DNA of 64,000 nt. It comes from Adenophora triphylla var. japonica (lineage: Eukaryota; Streptophyta; Magnoliopsida; Asterales; Campanulaceae). The DNA is taken from contig JAFEMH010001475.1 in assembly GCA_022495995.1 (NCBI GenBank), forward strand, positions 248,001-312,000, in the 5' to 3' direction. Below are positions 1 through 11,900 of the stretch, piece by piece. Made by a program: the position numbers and the translations under genes. The notes beneath the pieces were generated by a model, which worked only from the letters and a program-made list of their open reading frames with translations, did no database searches and had not been told where the DNA came from. Each line of letters begins with the position of its first letter. Position 1 is the first letter of the stretch.

Positions 1-996
1 CTCCAATGAGTATATGAATTTAAGGGTAGAGTCATTTCACTTTTATACGACAACTAGTACATGCCCGTGTTCAAGGACACGTTTTTTTTTAAAAAAAAAA
101 TTTTTTTTTAATTAATTTTTTTTTTAAGGGCAAAATGGGAAAGGGACAAATGTATAAGGGCAAAATGGGAAATTCGCCACTTGGAACTGTTCATTCAACT
201 GTTCATAGTGGGGGTCTATTTTTTTTTTTAATTTAATTTTTTTTAAGGGCAAAATGGGAAAGGAATAAATGTATGAGGGCAAAATGGAAAATTCACCACT
301 TGAAACTGTTCATATATATAGTGGGGGTCTAATTTATACTATAGATTTGATAAATACTAAATACAGAGAACCTAATGTACAGGAAATAAGTAAATTACCA
401 AAATACCCATTTATAAACCTAATTTTTTCTCTCTTCTCTCTCTAATCGCTCAAACTTCACCATCTCCCTCGTCTCCCTCAGTACTTCACATCAATTTTTG
501 CCATCTCTGGCGTCTCACTTGCTTCAACCACGCCATCAACAGATTTTCCCTCCGTCTTGGAGGCTTTATGAAGTTCACAATTACAATAACTTGTTCCGGC
601 ACCGTTAACCACTACCGGGATGCCGGGCTGGGTAAATTGGGACTTCAAAGATTGAGTTCGAACCAGCAAGAATGACCACCCAATAAGATAGGAATCAGGA
701 AGCTAAATATTTGATTAATCCTGACGAATCTAGGTTAAAATTAACAGAAATAGGCTAAATAATATAGTCGATTTAGATTTAGGATTCGTATTTTCCTCCA
801 AGGTGGAATTTTTGATGATCTCCGTCAAAGCTAACCCTAGATTTTCTAGACAAAGAAAAAAAAATTATATAAATAAATATTTTGATAATTTTTTTGATTC
901 CCGATATTTTTTGATCCACATATTTAACTATATCCATAGATTTTGAAGTTTTTAAAATTACGGGATTACTTAACAATTTTACGGGACTATATATTA
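1..996. other. Upstream region with a short tandem duplication
   Basis: Two imperfect copies of a roughly 90-bp unit sit at 126-218 and 245-331. Each is preceded by a poly-T/A tract and contains the phrase AGGGCAAAATGGGAAA twice, ending in GTGGGGGTCTA. From 332 to 996 I see only AT-rich sequence and a CT-rich stretch around 430-480. I see no convincing gene here; the short reverse-strand reading frames have no recognisable family. Confidence 0.6.
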
Positions 997-1402
997 CTCC
1001 CTCCGTCAGGATCGAGGGTTAAATCTTTCCCTTTTAGGACGTCCTGAACCAAAGTTCATTTCCAAAAAAGGCAAGTTTTTGAATATATTAATACCCTTAT
1101 CATCTTCATATATTTACAAAAAAACCATTCATTATATCCTTATACATTCTCTCTCTTATTTCCTACCACACATTTAACTACTATTCCTTCCACTCATTCT
1201 CTCTCCTATTAAATATTTTTAACTTTTACATTCTCTCTCCTATTCCCTACCACACATTTAACTTTTACATTATCTCTCATATTTCCTACCACACATTTAA
1301 TTACTATTTCCTATCTCACATTTAACTTTTATTCATTTTTTAAAATATTTCTTAAGAAGCGTGAAATCCCCCTCGTATACCCTTGGTCCGGGACGGAGGG
1401 AG
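997..1402. mobile_element. Stowaway-like MITE just upstream of the JMJ start codon
   Basis: The left end reads CTCCCTCCGTC and the right end GGGACGGAGGGAG, each bordered by TA, the usual target duplication of Stowaway (Tc1/mariner-type) MITEs. The interior is AT-rich with repeated CATTCTCTCTCCTATT-like phrases and encodes nothing. It ends 45 bp before the likely start codon at 1448, so it may form part of the promoter or 5' UTR. It also supplies an upstream in-frame ATG at 1361 that I regard as spurious. Confidence 0.85.
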
Positions 1403-1447
1403 TACAATTCTGTTGTCTCTAAACCATTCCATAAGCCAAGCGTAAAC

Positions 1448-2911
1448 ATGCCTGATTCCTCATCGATGGAACCTCCAGAACGACCGCCGAAAGATTTGCG
1501 GTGCCGGAAGTCGGACAGCAAGGGCAGGCAATGTTCTGGTTGGAGGATCCACGAAAATAACTATTGTCAGGATCATTATCTTAAGCTGCTTGCACAGTAT
1601 TCGAGTTCTAGGGTTCAGGGAGGTTTTAGTGGTTCTGTGAAGAGGTCACCTAATCCGGGTGGTTCCGGGGTGGCTAGTGGCAAGACGAAGGGGAAAAGAA
1701 GTGGGCGCGAGTCGGAAGATGAAGTGATTCCGACAAAGAAGCGACGGAGTACGGTGGCTTACGTTGACGGCGGTGATCGTGATGACGTGAAAGAGGAGGA
1801 GGTTAGTTTGGGGGAAAGGGGTACACGAAAGGGTGTTGCTCGTGGTGAGGCCGGGGCTGATTCGGCAAAAAGAGGGAATATGAATGGCGGGAAGAGAATG
1901 TCCTCTGGAAAGATGGAGGAGGGTTTATTGAGGAAAAGAAAGGAATTGGGAGGGGTGAGAAAAGTTCTTGAAGTAGGGGATAGTGAGGGGGATGGGTTGG
2001 GAAGAAAAGAGGATTTGAGTGTCAAGAAAAATTTGTCTACTGATAAAAAGAAGGATGAGGACTTGAGTGTCAAGAAGAAATTGATGACTGAAAAGGGGAA
2101 GGATGAAAATTTGAGTGTCAAGAAGGAATTATCAATTGAAAAGAGGAAGGATGAAGATTTGAAGTTGAAAGGGAAGAATTTGGAAGATCTGAGGGATGTG
2201 AAAGGGGAAGAAGTTGAAGAAAGGGATACAGAAAATGGTGGAGAAAATGATTCTTTGGATAGCGAGGATGATAGTTTGGCAAGAAAAAAGAGCTTCAAGT
2301 CCAAGAAGGATTCTTTACCCCCAAAGAGGAAGGATTGGGGTTTGAAGGGGAAAAATAAAGAAGAATTGAGTGACGATGAAGCTGCAGAAGCAGCAGGAGG
2401 AGAGAGTGAGGATGGCAGTGAAGAAGATGTTGCGGTTCGAGGGGGTGGTAATTTGGTTGAAAAAAGGAGCATGAACAGCAAAAAGAAATCTGTTCTGGTG
2501 GGTAGTAGGGAGTTGATAGTGAAGGAGGAAAAAGAATTGGGTGAAGATGATGATACAGAAGAAGGGGACAGTGAGGTTGGTGGTGCAGATGGTTTTGAGA
2601 ACAAAGAGAGGAGCAGTTTGCCAGGAACAAGCAATTTGGATGGCCAGAAGAGACTGTTCTCACATAAGAGGAAGGTTGGGTGTAAAGTGAAGAAAGAGCT
2701 TGGCGAAAATAATGATGTAGAAGGTGACACCGAAAATGGTGGTGATGATGTTTCTGGGGATAAAGGGGGCTGTAAAATGGTGAAAAAGAGTAAATCAAAT
2801 GGTGTGAATAGGAAGGAGCGGGTTCCAAAGGCGAAAGAGAAAGAGAAGAAAGATTTGGGTGATAAGCGGAAAACCGGGGCTGATAAGAGGAGGAAGTATT
2901 TCAGTAATGAT
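1448..2911 (+). CDS. JMJ25: Exon 1 of JMJ25-like gene: WRC finger and charged region
   Basis: It encodes residues 1-488. The WRC motif C-x9-C-x10-C-x2-H lies at residues 19-43. The rest is rich in Lys, Glu, Asp, Ser and Gly with no fold I recognise, and contains about three copies of a 16-residue repeat beginning DLSVKK (2012-2155). The exon ends AATGAT|GTAGGC in phase 0. The frame runs on into intron 1 to a stop at 2951-2953, but the next exon joins perfectly to the RING-like region. Confidence 0.85.
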
Positions 2912-5900
2912 GTAGGCTTACACTCTATATCCTTTACATACACGCAGAAATGAATGTGATTGTACTTTAAGATGTATATGCCTGTGGTTTTAAGGCTATA
3001 ATAGTTGAAACTAAATTATCACTGTCAAATTAACAGAATAATGATTTGGGAGATAATGGCCAAATGTGCCATCAATGCATGAGCAGTAAAAGAAGGGTGG
3101 TAAGGTGCCGCCTTGGCTGCCTAAAGCGGTATTGTGGCCCTTGCATAGGGAGATGGTAAGTTATCTTCTTTCATGCTTGCTTGCTTTTCTTAAGTAATAA
3201 CCGTGGTTGTGAATTCACCTTCAGTATATACATATCTAGTATTCACTAATGAACATGATGTAGATGGATGCTGCTCCAATGTAATTAATGTATAGCTTTT
3301 TGTTAACTTGGTCATTGTTGTTTTTCGTACATTTATTTGTCAACGTGCTTATGTGAGATTCAGTTGGTTTAAATTTACATGCGACTGATTTTGCAGTTAA
3401 ACATACCTCTCGCACCTTGTTTATTTAGTATGTGTGTGTGTACTCGTATGTGCATGAATATTATAATATCAAACTTCATAAATATATATTTTCAGTGTGT
3501 TCTTGATTGGTTAATTTCGTATACTCGTTGCAAATTAAAGGTTGTGTAACTTATATGTATGTAATTTTAGCTGTAAGCAGTGGCGGATCCAGAAATTTTG
3601 GCGAGTGGGGGCCAAATTTTTTAGCTTCATAGTTTATGGTCGTAAATATACAAAAGCATTTTTTAACTAATAAAATAAGAAAGTCATACAAGAAACTTAC
3701 CTGGAGTTTCTTCTGAGTTAATCATTGGTTAGAGAAATTAGTAATTCAAAATTTATTTAAAAAAAAAAAAAACCTAAAAGCAAAATCAGGATCTAATCAT
3801 GAAATTCTTCATCCTAAAATCCTTCATAAATCGATTTAATAGGAGTATTTGACATTATGTTTTGTAAAACATGAAAAAAAAAAGAGGGATTGAAGTCGGA
3901 TAATCAAAATACCTTTTGGATTTTGTGAATAATCGACCAACAAAAAATCAAAATCGATCGGCAAGGTAGAGAGAGAGAGAGAGAGCACACGAGATGAGAG
4001 AGAGAGAGAGAGAGAGAGGACGAGAGCTACGGGGCGACTCTTTCTCCACCGTCGAAGCAGCCCCGTTCCACCATAGATGTCGCCCTTCAATTCTTCCGCC
4101 GTCGTCGTATTTTTGGTTCTCCGTTGTTCTGTTTGATTGTATTGTGTGCGCTAGTGTATGTTGTACTATGTAATATATTTACAACTTTCCCTTATTCCCT
4201 TGTACTGAAGTGTTGTTTAAAAAAATTAGAAAAGTGAGTGGGGGCCACGGCCCCCTCTCGTTCCTTAGTGTATCCGCCCATGGCTGTAAGTATCTACAAA
4301 CTTCAGATGTTTCCTATCCCATAAAAGCAGTTTTGTTTTATTAATTTTGAATATCATGATATTAATTTTGAATTTTCTGATTTTAAGTTTCTGCTAGTAT
4401 CCTATTTGTAATGCTAAAAGATTAATCTTTAATATTATGTGAATTGCTACTTGCTGTAGTTAATACTAATTTTGGCGCACATCTCTCTTACATCTTATTT
4501 AAGGCTGGGATTTGTTTTCCAATAAATTGTCACTTAGGTTTCATTTGTTATCACAAACCAAATTAGGTTTTCATTAGTTACCTATAATTGTTCATCCAGT
4601 CACAGAATAGCTAATTTTGTTTTTGCATGAATTTCAAAACCGATTGCTCTTTGTCATATCTACTCCGGCATTGTGAGCATAGAAACAGCCTCAGATGTGC
4701 TTCCTTTTGTGATTTGATGACACAATAGTTGTGCAATTCACACGCTTGTGGGAAATATGATCAAGTTCATTTCTGTTTACCGTATTTATGTGCTGTATAA
4801 CTTGACTTCTATGAAATTAAAAGTAAAATAGATGCGCTGAACACATTTCGCCTATTAACTGGTCTGTTTGCCTTTTTTACTACTTTAAGCAATCAACAGT
4901 TTTTCAATGTAAATGAAGGTATCCAAGTCTGTCAGAAGAAGCGATAGCAGAGGCTTGCCCATACTGTCGCGGAAACTGCAACTGTAAGGGCTGTTTAAGT
5001 AGAAAAGATTTATGCAAGGTTGGTGTTGTTTCTGTTGTTGTTGCACAGCATTGAGAAGGAACTTATAATCTGATGCTTTTCTATGACGTGGTGCAGAGTG
5101 GTTATTCAGGGTGTCCTGAAGGCGAAGACCAACAAGTGCTGCATCTTGAGTATCTGATTCATGTACTCTATCCATTTTTGAAGCAGTTTGATCTTGAACA
5201 AATGATGGAAAAGGAAGTGGAGGCTAAGCTTCAAGGTATTATTGCTCATTATCTTTTATGAAGGATTATTGCTGGTTTAAGTGCAAGCATTTTCCTTCTT
5301 GTGACTTTTCATTTTTTGGGTAAACTAGATCACTGTCGTTTTGTGATTGGTACCTGAGGTTCTTTATTTGGTCCAGTAGCTGGTGCATGCCTTACTGAAG
5401 CTTTTAAATGGATTGAGTAATAGGTTAATATAGTTCTGATACGATGGGTTATAACGTTTGGAATCAAGGAGGTAGCATATCTATTATATTTCTGCATTTC
5501 ATGAGGTCAAGTGTAAGAAGAAGATATGACGTTAAAAATGAATCACTGATACACTAATCTTGTTCAATTTATTGTTGGATGCATGAGTGGGCTGCATTAA
5601 ACTAAAATTGTTTGCAAATGAAAATTTATATATTACGCGATACACCAACATGTGCGTTACAATTCCTGATCTAAAATTATCTCATATGATGCGTGTTTTG
5701 TCAGGGTTGTCACCAGAGGAAGTTGAAATAGAGGCTACGGATTGTGCTAAAGATGAGCGCATGTATTGGTATAGTCCTCTCCTTACAAGTTTATATTTTA
5801 GAACTTTCTCCGTCTATAAACACCATTTTTTGCTGTGAATTTGATGAGAAAAGGCATCCTATTGCAGTGACTATTGCAGAACCTCTATAGTGGATTTCCA

Positions 5901-8900
5901 TAGGAGCTGCCCCAGTTGTTCCTATGATCTATGCCTGACATGTTGTCAGGAAATTCGAGCATGCTATTTGCGAGGAGGCAATAATGAGATCACCATGAAA
6001 TATATTGATAGGGGAGAAAAATACAGGCATGGAGTAGAACCACCCAAATGTGAAACTTTTGCTAGACCTCGAAGAAATTCCATCTCTAAAGATAATGAGA
6101 CTCCAGAAGTTGAGTGGAAGGCGAAGGACACTGGCCACATACCTTGCCCACCAAAGGAAATTGGTGGCTGTGGACATGATTTTCTGTTGCTGAAGTGTAA
6201 CTTTCCCCAAAGCTGGGTCTCAAAGCTAAAGAGGAAAGTTGAAAAAGTAGTTGAGAACCAGAAATGCACTAAATCTGAAATATCGGAGAAAGGTTGTTCC
6301 TGCTCCAAAATAAATGGTGAGGCTGACACTCATAATAAAAATTTGCGAAAAGCTGCTTGTAGAATGGACTCCAGTGACAACTATTTATACTGCCCTTCCG
6401 CAAATGATGTTCAACGCGGAGATTTGGAGCATTTCCAGAAGCATTGGGTCATGGGAGAGCCAGTGATCGTTAACGATGTTCTTCAACTTACGTCTGGGCT
6501 TAGCTGGGAGCCAATGGTTATGTGGCGTGCATTCCGTCAGATTACATATAGTGGCTCCTCGGATTTAGCTGTGACGGCAACCGACTGCCTTGATTGGTGT
6601 GAGGTATGTTCCATCAAGTGTCACTTTGAATTGTTCTTTCCATCATGTAATTGGTATCTTGGTCCTTTTTCGGAGGTTTATTTTGATGGTGTTTGTTTGG
6701 CATTGGCATTGGCATTATATACAGCTGTCAAATGGTGATCTTATTTCAGTTACAAAATTGAATGCTGATATTGGCTTATATACAAATATACACAATAATA
6801 GCGGAGCAAGTATGTCCACATGCTTATGCATTTAGCTACTGTTTTTAGCCACATCTTTTTTCTTTTATTTCACACACGTGCGTCATCTCTACTTCTTATA
6901 CTCAATTTGTTCCAATGTTACATATATCCATGAAGGTTTTAAGCTATTTTGTTAGTTGGCAGGAATTCCATCATGTTACTTCTCTTTGGGTGGTTTATAT
7001 TCCTAGCTAACTCCTGACTTGCTTTTGTATCTGTTGATGACTTGATGTATATTTGCGTATTATATATAGCATAAAAATAAATTAAAAGGTAGAGAATACA
7101 ATATGTCTTCCAGGGTTTGGGGATAGGGGACGCGAGACATTTTTTTATGCACAATAAATGTGAAAAAAAACATAACAAGCAACATAGAACTGTTAATGAA
7201 TGCATCATGCTGGTGCAAGCTTGGAAATGCGCCAATATTTGTAGCAGAATTTGGAGCAAATCCTCCATGTGTCGTGTTCATGAGGCTTAAGGTTTTCTTG
7301 GTCATTTATGCCTTGCTGCAACGATTGGTGCAGGAGAAATTTATTGCTAAGTACCATGAACTTACTGGTCGTATACCTGTAAGGCAATCATTGAAGAGAC
7401 AGTTTGTTTTCCAATGACATGCATTAGCGAGGTTAAGCTTTAAATGGAGAGGAGGTTCTTAAAGCAAGCTGTCATTATGTGTTCTAAGCAAGCGCCTGTC
7501 ATTCTTTAGATGCCAATGAATCTGATTGGACTGGTTATTGTTCTAAGAATCAAGTTTTTTTTTTTTTTTTTACTGCGTCGAAGTGGAAGACTTGATTTGA
7601 CAAAGAATGGGGTTCAAAATTAAAGCACTTACCTTCCTTTTTGTACTCCAAGAAAGTCCAATGTGATGTACACTTGAGGAGGTTATGGTCTAATTTTAAG
7701 CAAAAGTAGATGGAGTTGGGGAACCGAGGGGAGCGTAGGGTTTTGGGAAGATTAGTGTTAGTTTTCTTCCTAATAACTACATACTCATGCTTCCAAGGTC
7801 AATGGATGTCACTACTTTTAGCACACAAGAGAAAAGATGCATCTTTTTCTTCCAATTCTTAACAAGTACTTGCCTCCTTTATTGGTTTCTGTAATGATTC
7901 AAAGAAAGTTGATTAGTAGTATTTGCTTACTGTTTGATGGAAGGTAATATTACTAAAGTGTGCTTTAACAGGGTTCTCTATATCCATCTTGGTTTTTGTC
8001 TGATCAGACAATATGGAATGAGTGGAAGTTGAACGTGTTTCTTCATCATGCTGACAACAGTAAATTGTGTCTTTGTAAATTCTAATCAGTGACAACATCT
8101 TACCCACAATTGAAAAGAATGTATCTTTTTTTTTGCCAATTCTCAGCGAGTACTCGCACCTTTTATTGGTTTTTCTATTGATTTTTAGAAAGTTAACAAT
8201 TACTATTTGCATAATGTTTGATGGAAGGTAATATTACTGAAGTCCGGTTTGAGGGGGGTTCTTGAGTTCTGTCTTGGTTTTGTCTGATCAGATAATGTGC
8301 GGAAGTTGAAAGTTGTTCTCTCTTGTTCATACTGGCAACTTGGGCTATAATATGGACTAGAAATAATTTTGTTACCAATTGGAGTTTCTCCAATTTTTGT
8401 GTAAATGACACATGTAACATTATGAATGATTTCGAACCTGCCGTAGGAGCTTTCAACTCTAAGAGTTATTGTAAAGCTGCCTTTTCTGTCTTTCCAAGTA
8501 CTGGTCAATGGTTAAGATACAGCAGTATATGCCCCCTTCATCCCACCACAAACTACACACTTTTGTTGTTGTTACTATGAATGAACTTTGAGCTATAACT
8601 TGAGGATGATTAAATTATCCTAGTGCAAAACTAAAAATTGTTATTGATAGTATTTATAATGGTGCATCAATAGCAATTTTTAGCTTTAATCAATAGCAAT
8701 TTTTAGTTTTTCATTAGGATAATTTAATCACCCTCAAATTATAACTCAAAGTTCATTCGGAGTAACAACAACAAAAGTGTGTAGTTTGTAGTGGGATGGA
8801 GGGAGTATATATTATATAGCTTGTTGGAGTTTTATATCACAATTAATCTGACACTTAGGTGATAAAATTGCAATTCAAATTCCTATAAAAGTCAAAGCAA

Positions 8901-11900
8901 GAGAAGCGGGTGTGAGTTAGTGTATAATTTGGGAATTGAGGAAGAAGTTTATTGATTTTTTTCTTTTCCATTTCTACTTTCTTGTTATGTCTGAACTCAT
9001 CATAATTTCATGAGCACTTGCTTTCCCTTGTCCTGCTCAAAATGTTATTTTTTCAAAGACTTCAGTTCTTTTAGTGAATAAATCTAACTTTGCAATCCCA
9101 TTTCTTTGTTGTTGATCAATTTGCAGGTTGACATAAATATTCACCAATTCTTTAAAGGGTATACTGAAGGTAGGGCACACAAAAATGCTTGGCCAGAGAT
9201 GCTTAAGCTTAAAGATTGGCCCCCATCAACCTTCTTTGAGGAGCGGTTACCACGGCATGGTACTGAGTTCCTCAGAGCCTTACCTTATCCAGAATACACT
9301 CATCTCCGTACTGGCATTCTTAATGTGGTGACAAAGTTGCCGTCTGAAACATTGAAGCCAGACCTGGGGCCTAAAACGTATATAGCATATGGATGTGCTG
9401 AAGAGCTTGGGCGTGGAGATTCTGTAACAAAGCTTCACTGTGATGTGTCTGATGCGGTAGGGCTGTTTGTTAATTTGATTGTAATATTGCTTGCTCTATA
9501 TCTGGTAATTACTAGTTTTCACACTCAATTATCATACTCTAGAGAGAATTATAGTTGAACATGCACCAGCTTTAATAATACACTTGATTGGGCATCTTTG
9601 TATAATAGTAGATTAAGAGAAGATAATTAGTAACGTTAGTGCTTAGATTATAATGCCTATATATTCACTTTCCTGAGTTAGTTACTCATATGTCTCCATG
9701 TCATGGTTTTTATAGTTGCTGAAGTTAAAATGATCTACAAAATCCCTGTTGTTGAATGGGCAACTAAATTTCCTCGTGTCATGTGGCAATCAAAGCATTT
9801 TGATGACGAGTGTTGGTGGAGACATAACACAAAAGATGAATGAAATTCTACGTATTTATCTTCCTTCTCCTGGGAATCTTTTTCTTGTAGCACCATGTTA
9901 AAGCTGTAGCTGATGAAAATAAAAAGAAACAAAATTTGGGATATTAATGTCTAAAGTGTTAAAATTTTTGGTTATTTTCATTTTTTTTTTGTACAAAGTT
10001 ATTTTCACTTGTATGGTAAAAATATTATCAAGTAATGTTTTAGTTTTTCTTGCTTTACATCTCTGTGTCTTTCTCACCTTCAGAGGGAACCAGCAGTTTC
10101 ATGTCAATTATCTTTTTTAGTCCCGGTGTATTAAGATACTCACTCGGTTGTCTTTAGTCTAGCATAATACATTAGGCCGTCATGTCGTCTGCAAGAATCT
10201 CTAGAGATTGACAACGACAACAACAACAACAACAACAAAACCTTAGTCGCAAAATAAAATGGGGTCGGCTAACATGAATCCTCATATGTCATCGTGAAAG
10301 AAAAGATGTAAGAAAAAAAATAAGTTAAAAGAAGAAATAGGTTGGAAAGAAAAAAAACTAAAAAACAATAAAAAATAAAAATAAAATAAAAAATTTAGAA
10401 AATGAAAAGAAGAGAAGAAGAAGAAAAATAAAAATAGTGATAATAAAAGAATAAATATACAATTGATAGGGAAATTGTAAATAATACTAATAAAAAATAA
10501 TAATAAAAAAAATCAACCCCATCACCCACATGAATTTTTGCCACTCCGGCGTCTTGAACGCCATACTTTCATCAAATACAAGTAAACTCACCCTTTTTAA
10601 TCACCCTAATCCAAGTTTGCTTAGATCTTCCCCTATCCCTCGCCATTTTATCACTTCCCCACTTATCAGGTCTCCTAACCGGTGCATCACTCGGTCTCCG
10701 TCTCACATGACCAAACCCCACCCTCATTTTATCCTCAATGGGCACAACTTCTAATTTACCCCTGACCACCTCATTTCTCAAACGATCATTTCTTGTATGC
10801 CCACACATACATCGTATCATACAAATCTCCGCTACATTCATCTCATGAACGTGACACTGTTTCACGGCCCAACATTAAGTGCCATAAAGAAGTGACGGGC
10901 TGATTGTCGCGTGATAGAATTTTCCTTTTAATCTATGAGGCATGCCGGGATCACATAGAAACCTTGTGACACTCTTTCACTTCAACCAACTTGCTTTAAT
11001 CCTATGAGACAAATCTCCATCTAATTCTTTATCCTTTTTTATAATAGATCCAAGATAACGAAAAAACTCGAAATCTTGGACAATCTTTCCATCGAATGTG
11101 ATCACTCTTCCAACTCTGCTAAACTTACGCTCCAAATATTCGATCTTGCTTCTTCTCGGTCTAAATCGAGATTCCAAAGTGTGTCTGCACAACTCTAATT
11201 TTCTTTCAACACCCTCTTTTGTCTCATCAATCAACACAATAATCTGCGAACAACATACACAACGGTATATCATCTTGGATTGACCTTGTCAATTCGTACA
11301 TTATCAGAGCAAAAAGAAATGGACTAAGTGCAGAACCTTGATGCACTCCAATCATAATAGGGAATTCTTCTGTCTTTCCAACACTAGTCCGTACACTAGT
11401 ACTAACCCCATTATACATGTCATTGATAATATCAATATATTTATTTGAATCACACCAAAGTACCTCTATTGACTCTATTGACACTGTATCACACGCCATC
11501 TCCAAATCAATGAAAATTATATGCAAATCTTACTATTTATCCCAATATTTCTTCATGGTTTGTCTCATAAGATAGATTGCCTCCACTGTCGATCTTCCGG
11601 ACATAAATTCAAATTGATTATCCAAAATATTCACAATTATCATTAGCCTTTATGCAATCACTCGTTTCCAAAATTTCATAGTATGACTCATTAGTTTGAT
11701 CCCCGTTAGTTGGCACAATTTTGGACATCACCTTTGTTGTTATACAAAAGGATCAAAGTTTTTTTCCTCCACTCCAATGAAATTGTGTTACTTCTTCATA
11801 TCTTGTTGACAAAAATTGGAAAATATGTGTTATTTAAGCAGAATCCAATACCATTTAAATCTAGTGTTATTTTGTTCACCAAATAGAGTGGCACCAATTT

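Noticed and set aside
478..669. 63-residue reverse-strand frame upstream of the demethylase
   Set aside because: No recognisable domain and no supporting context.
1361..1447. Upstream in-frame ATG extending the demethylase by 29 residues
   Set aside because: Most of this stretch is the right end of a Stowaway-like MITE. The residues show no family similarity, and the ATG at 1448 precedes the WRC finger directly.
1759..2943. 394-residue reverse-strand reading frame rich in Ser, Phe and Pro
   Set aside because: It is the mirror of the Lys/Glu-rich exon 1; composition explains its length and it matches no family.
9457..9558. Reading frame continuing past exon 7 (GLFVNL...)
   Set aside because: A consensus donor follows GATGCG, and the conserved JmjC continuation is found in exon 8 after a good acceptor; the extension is intron read-through.
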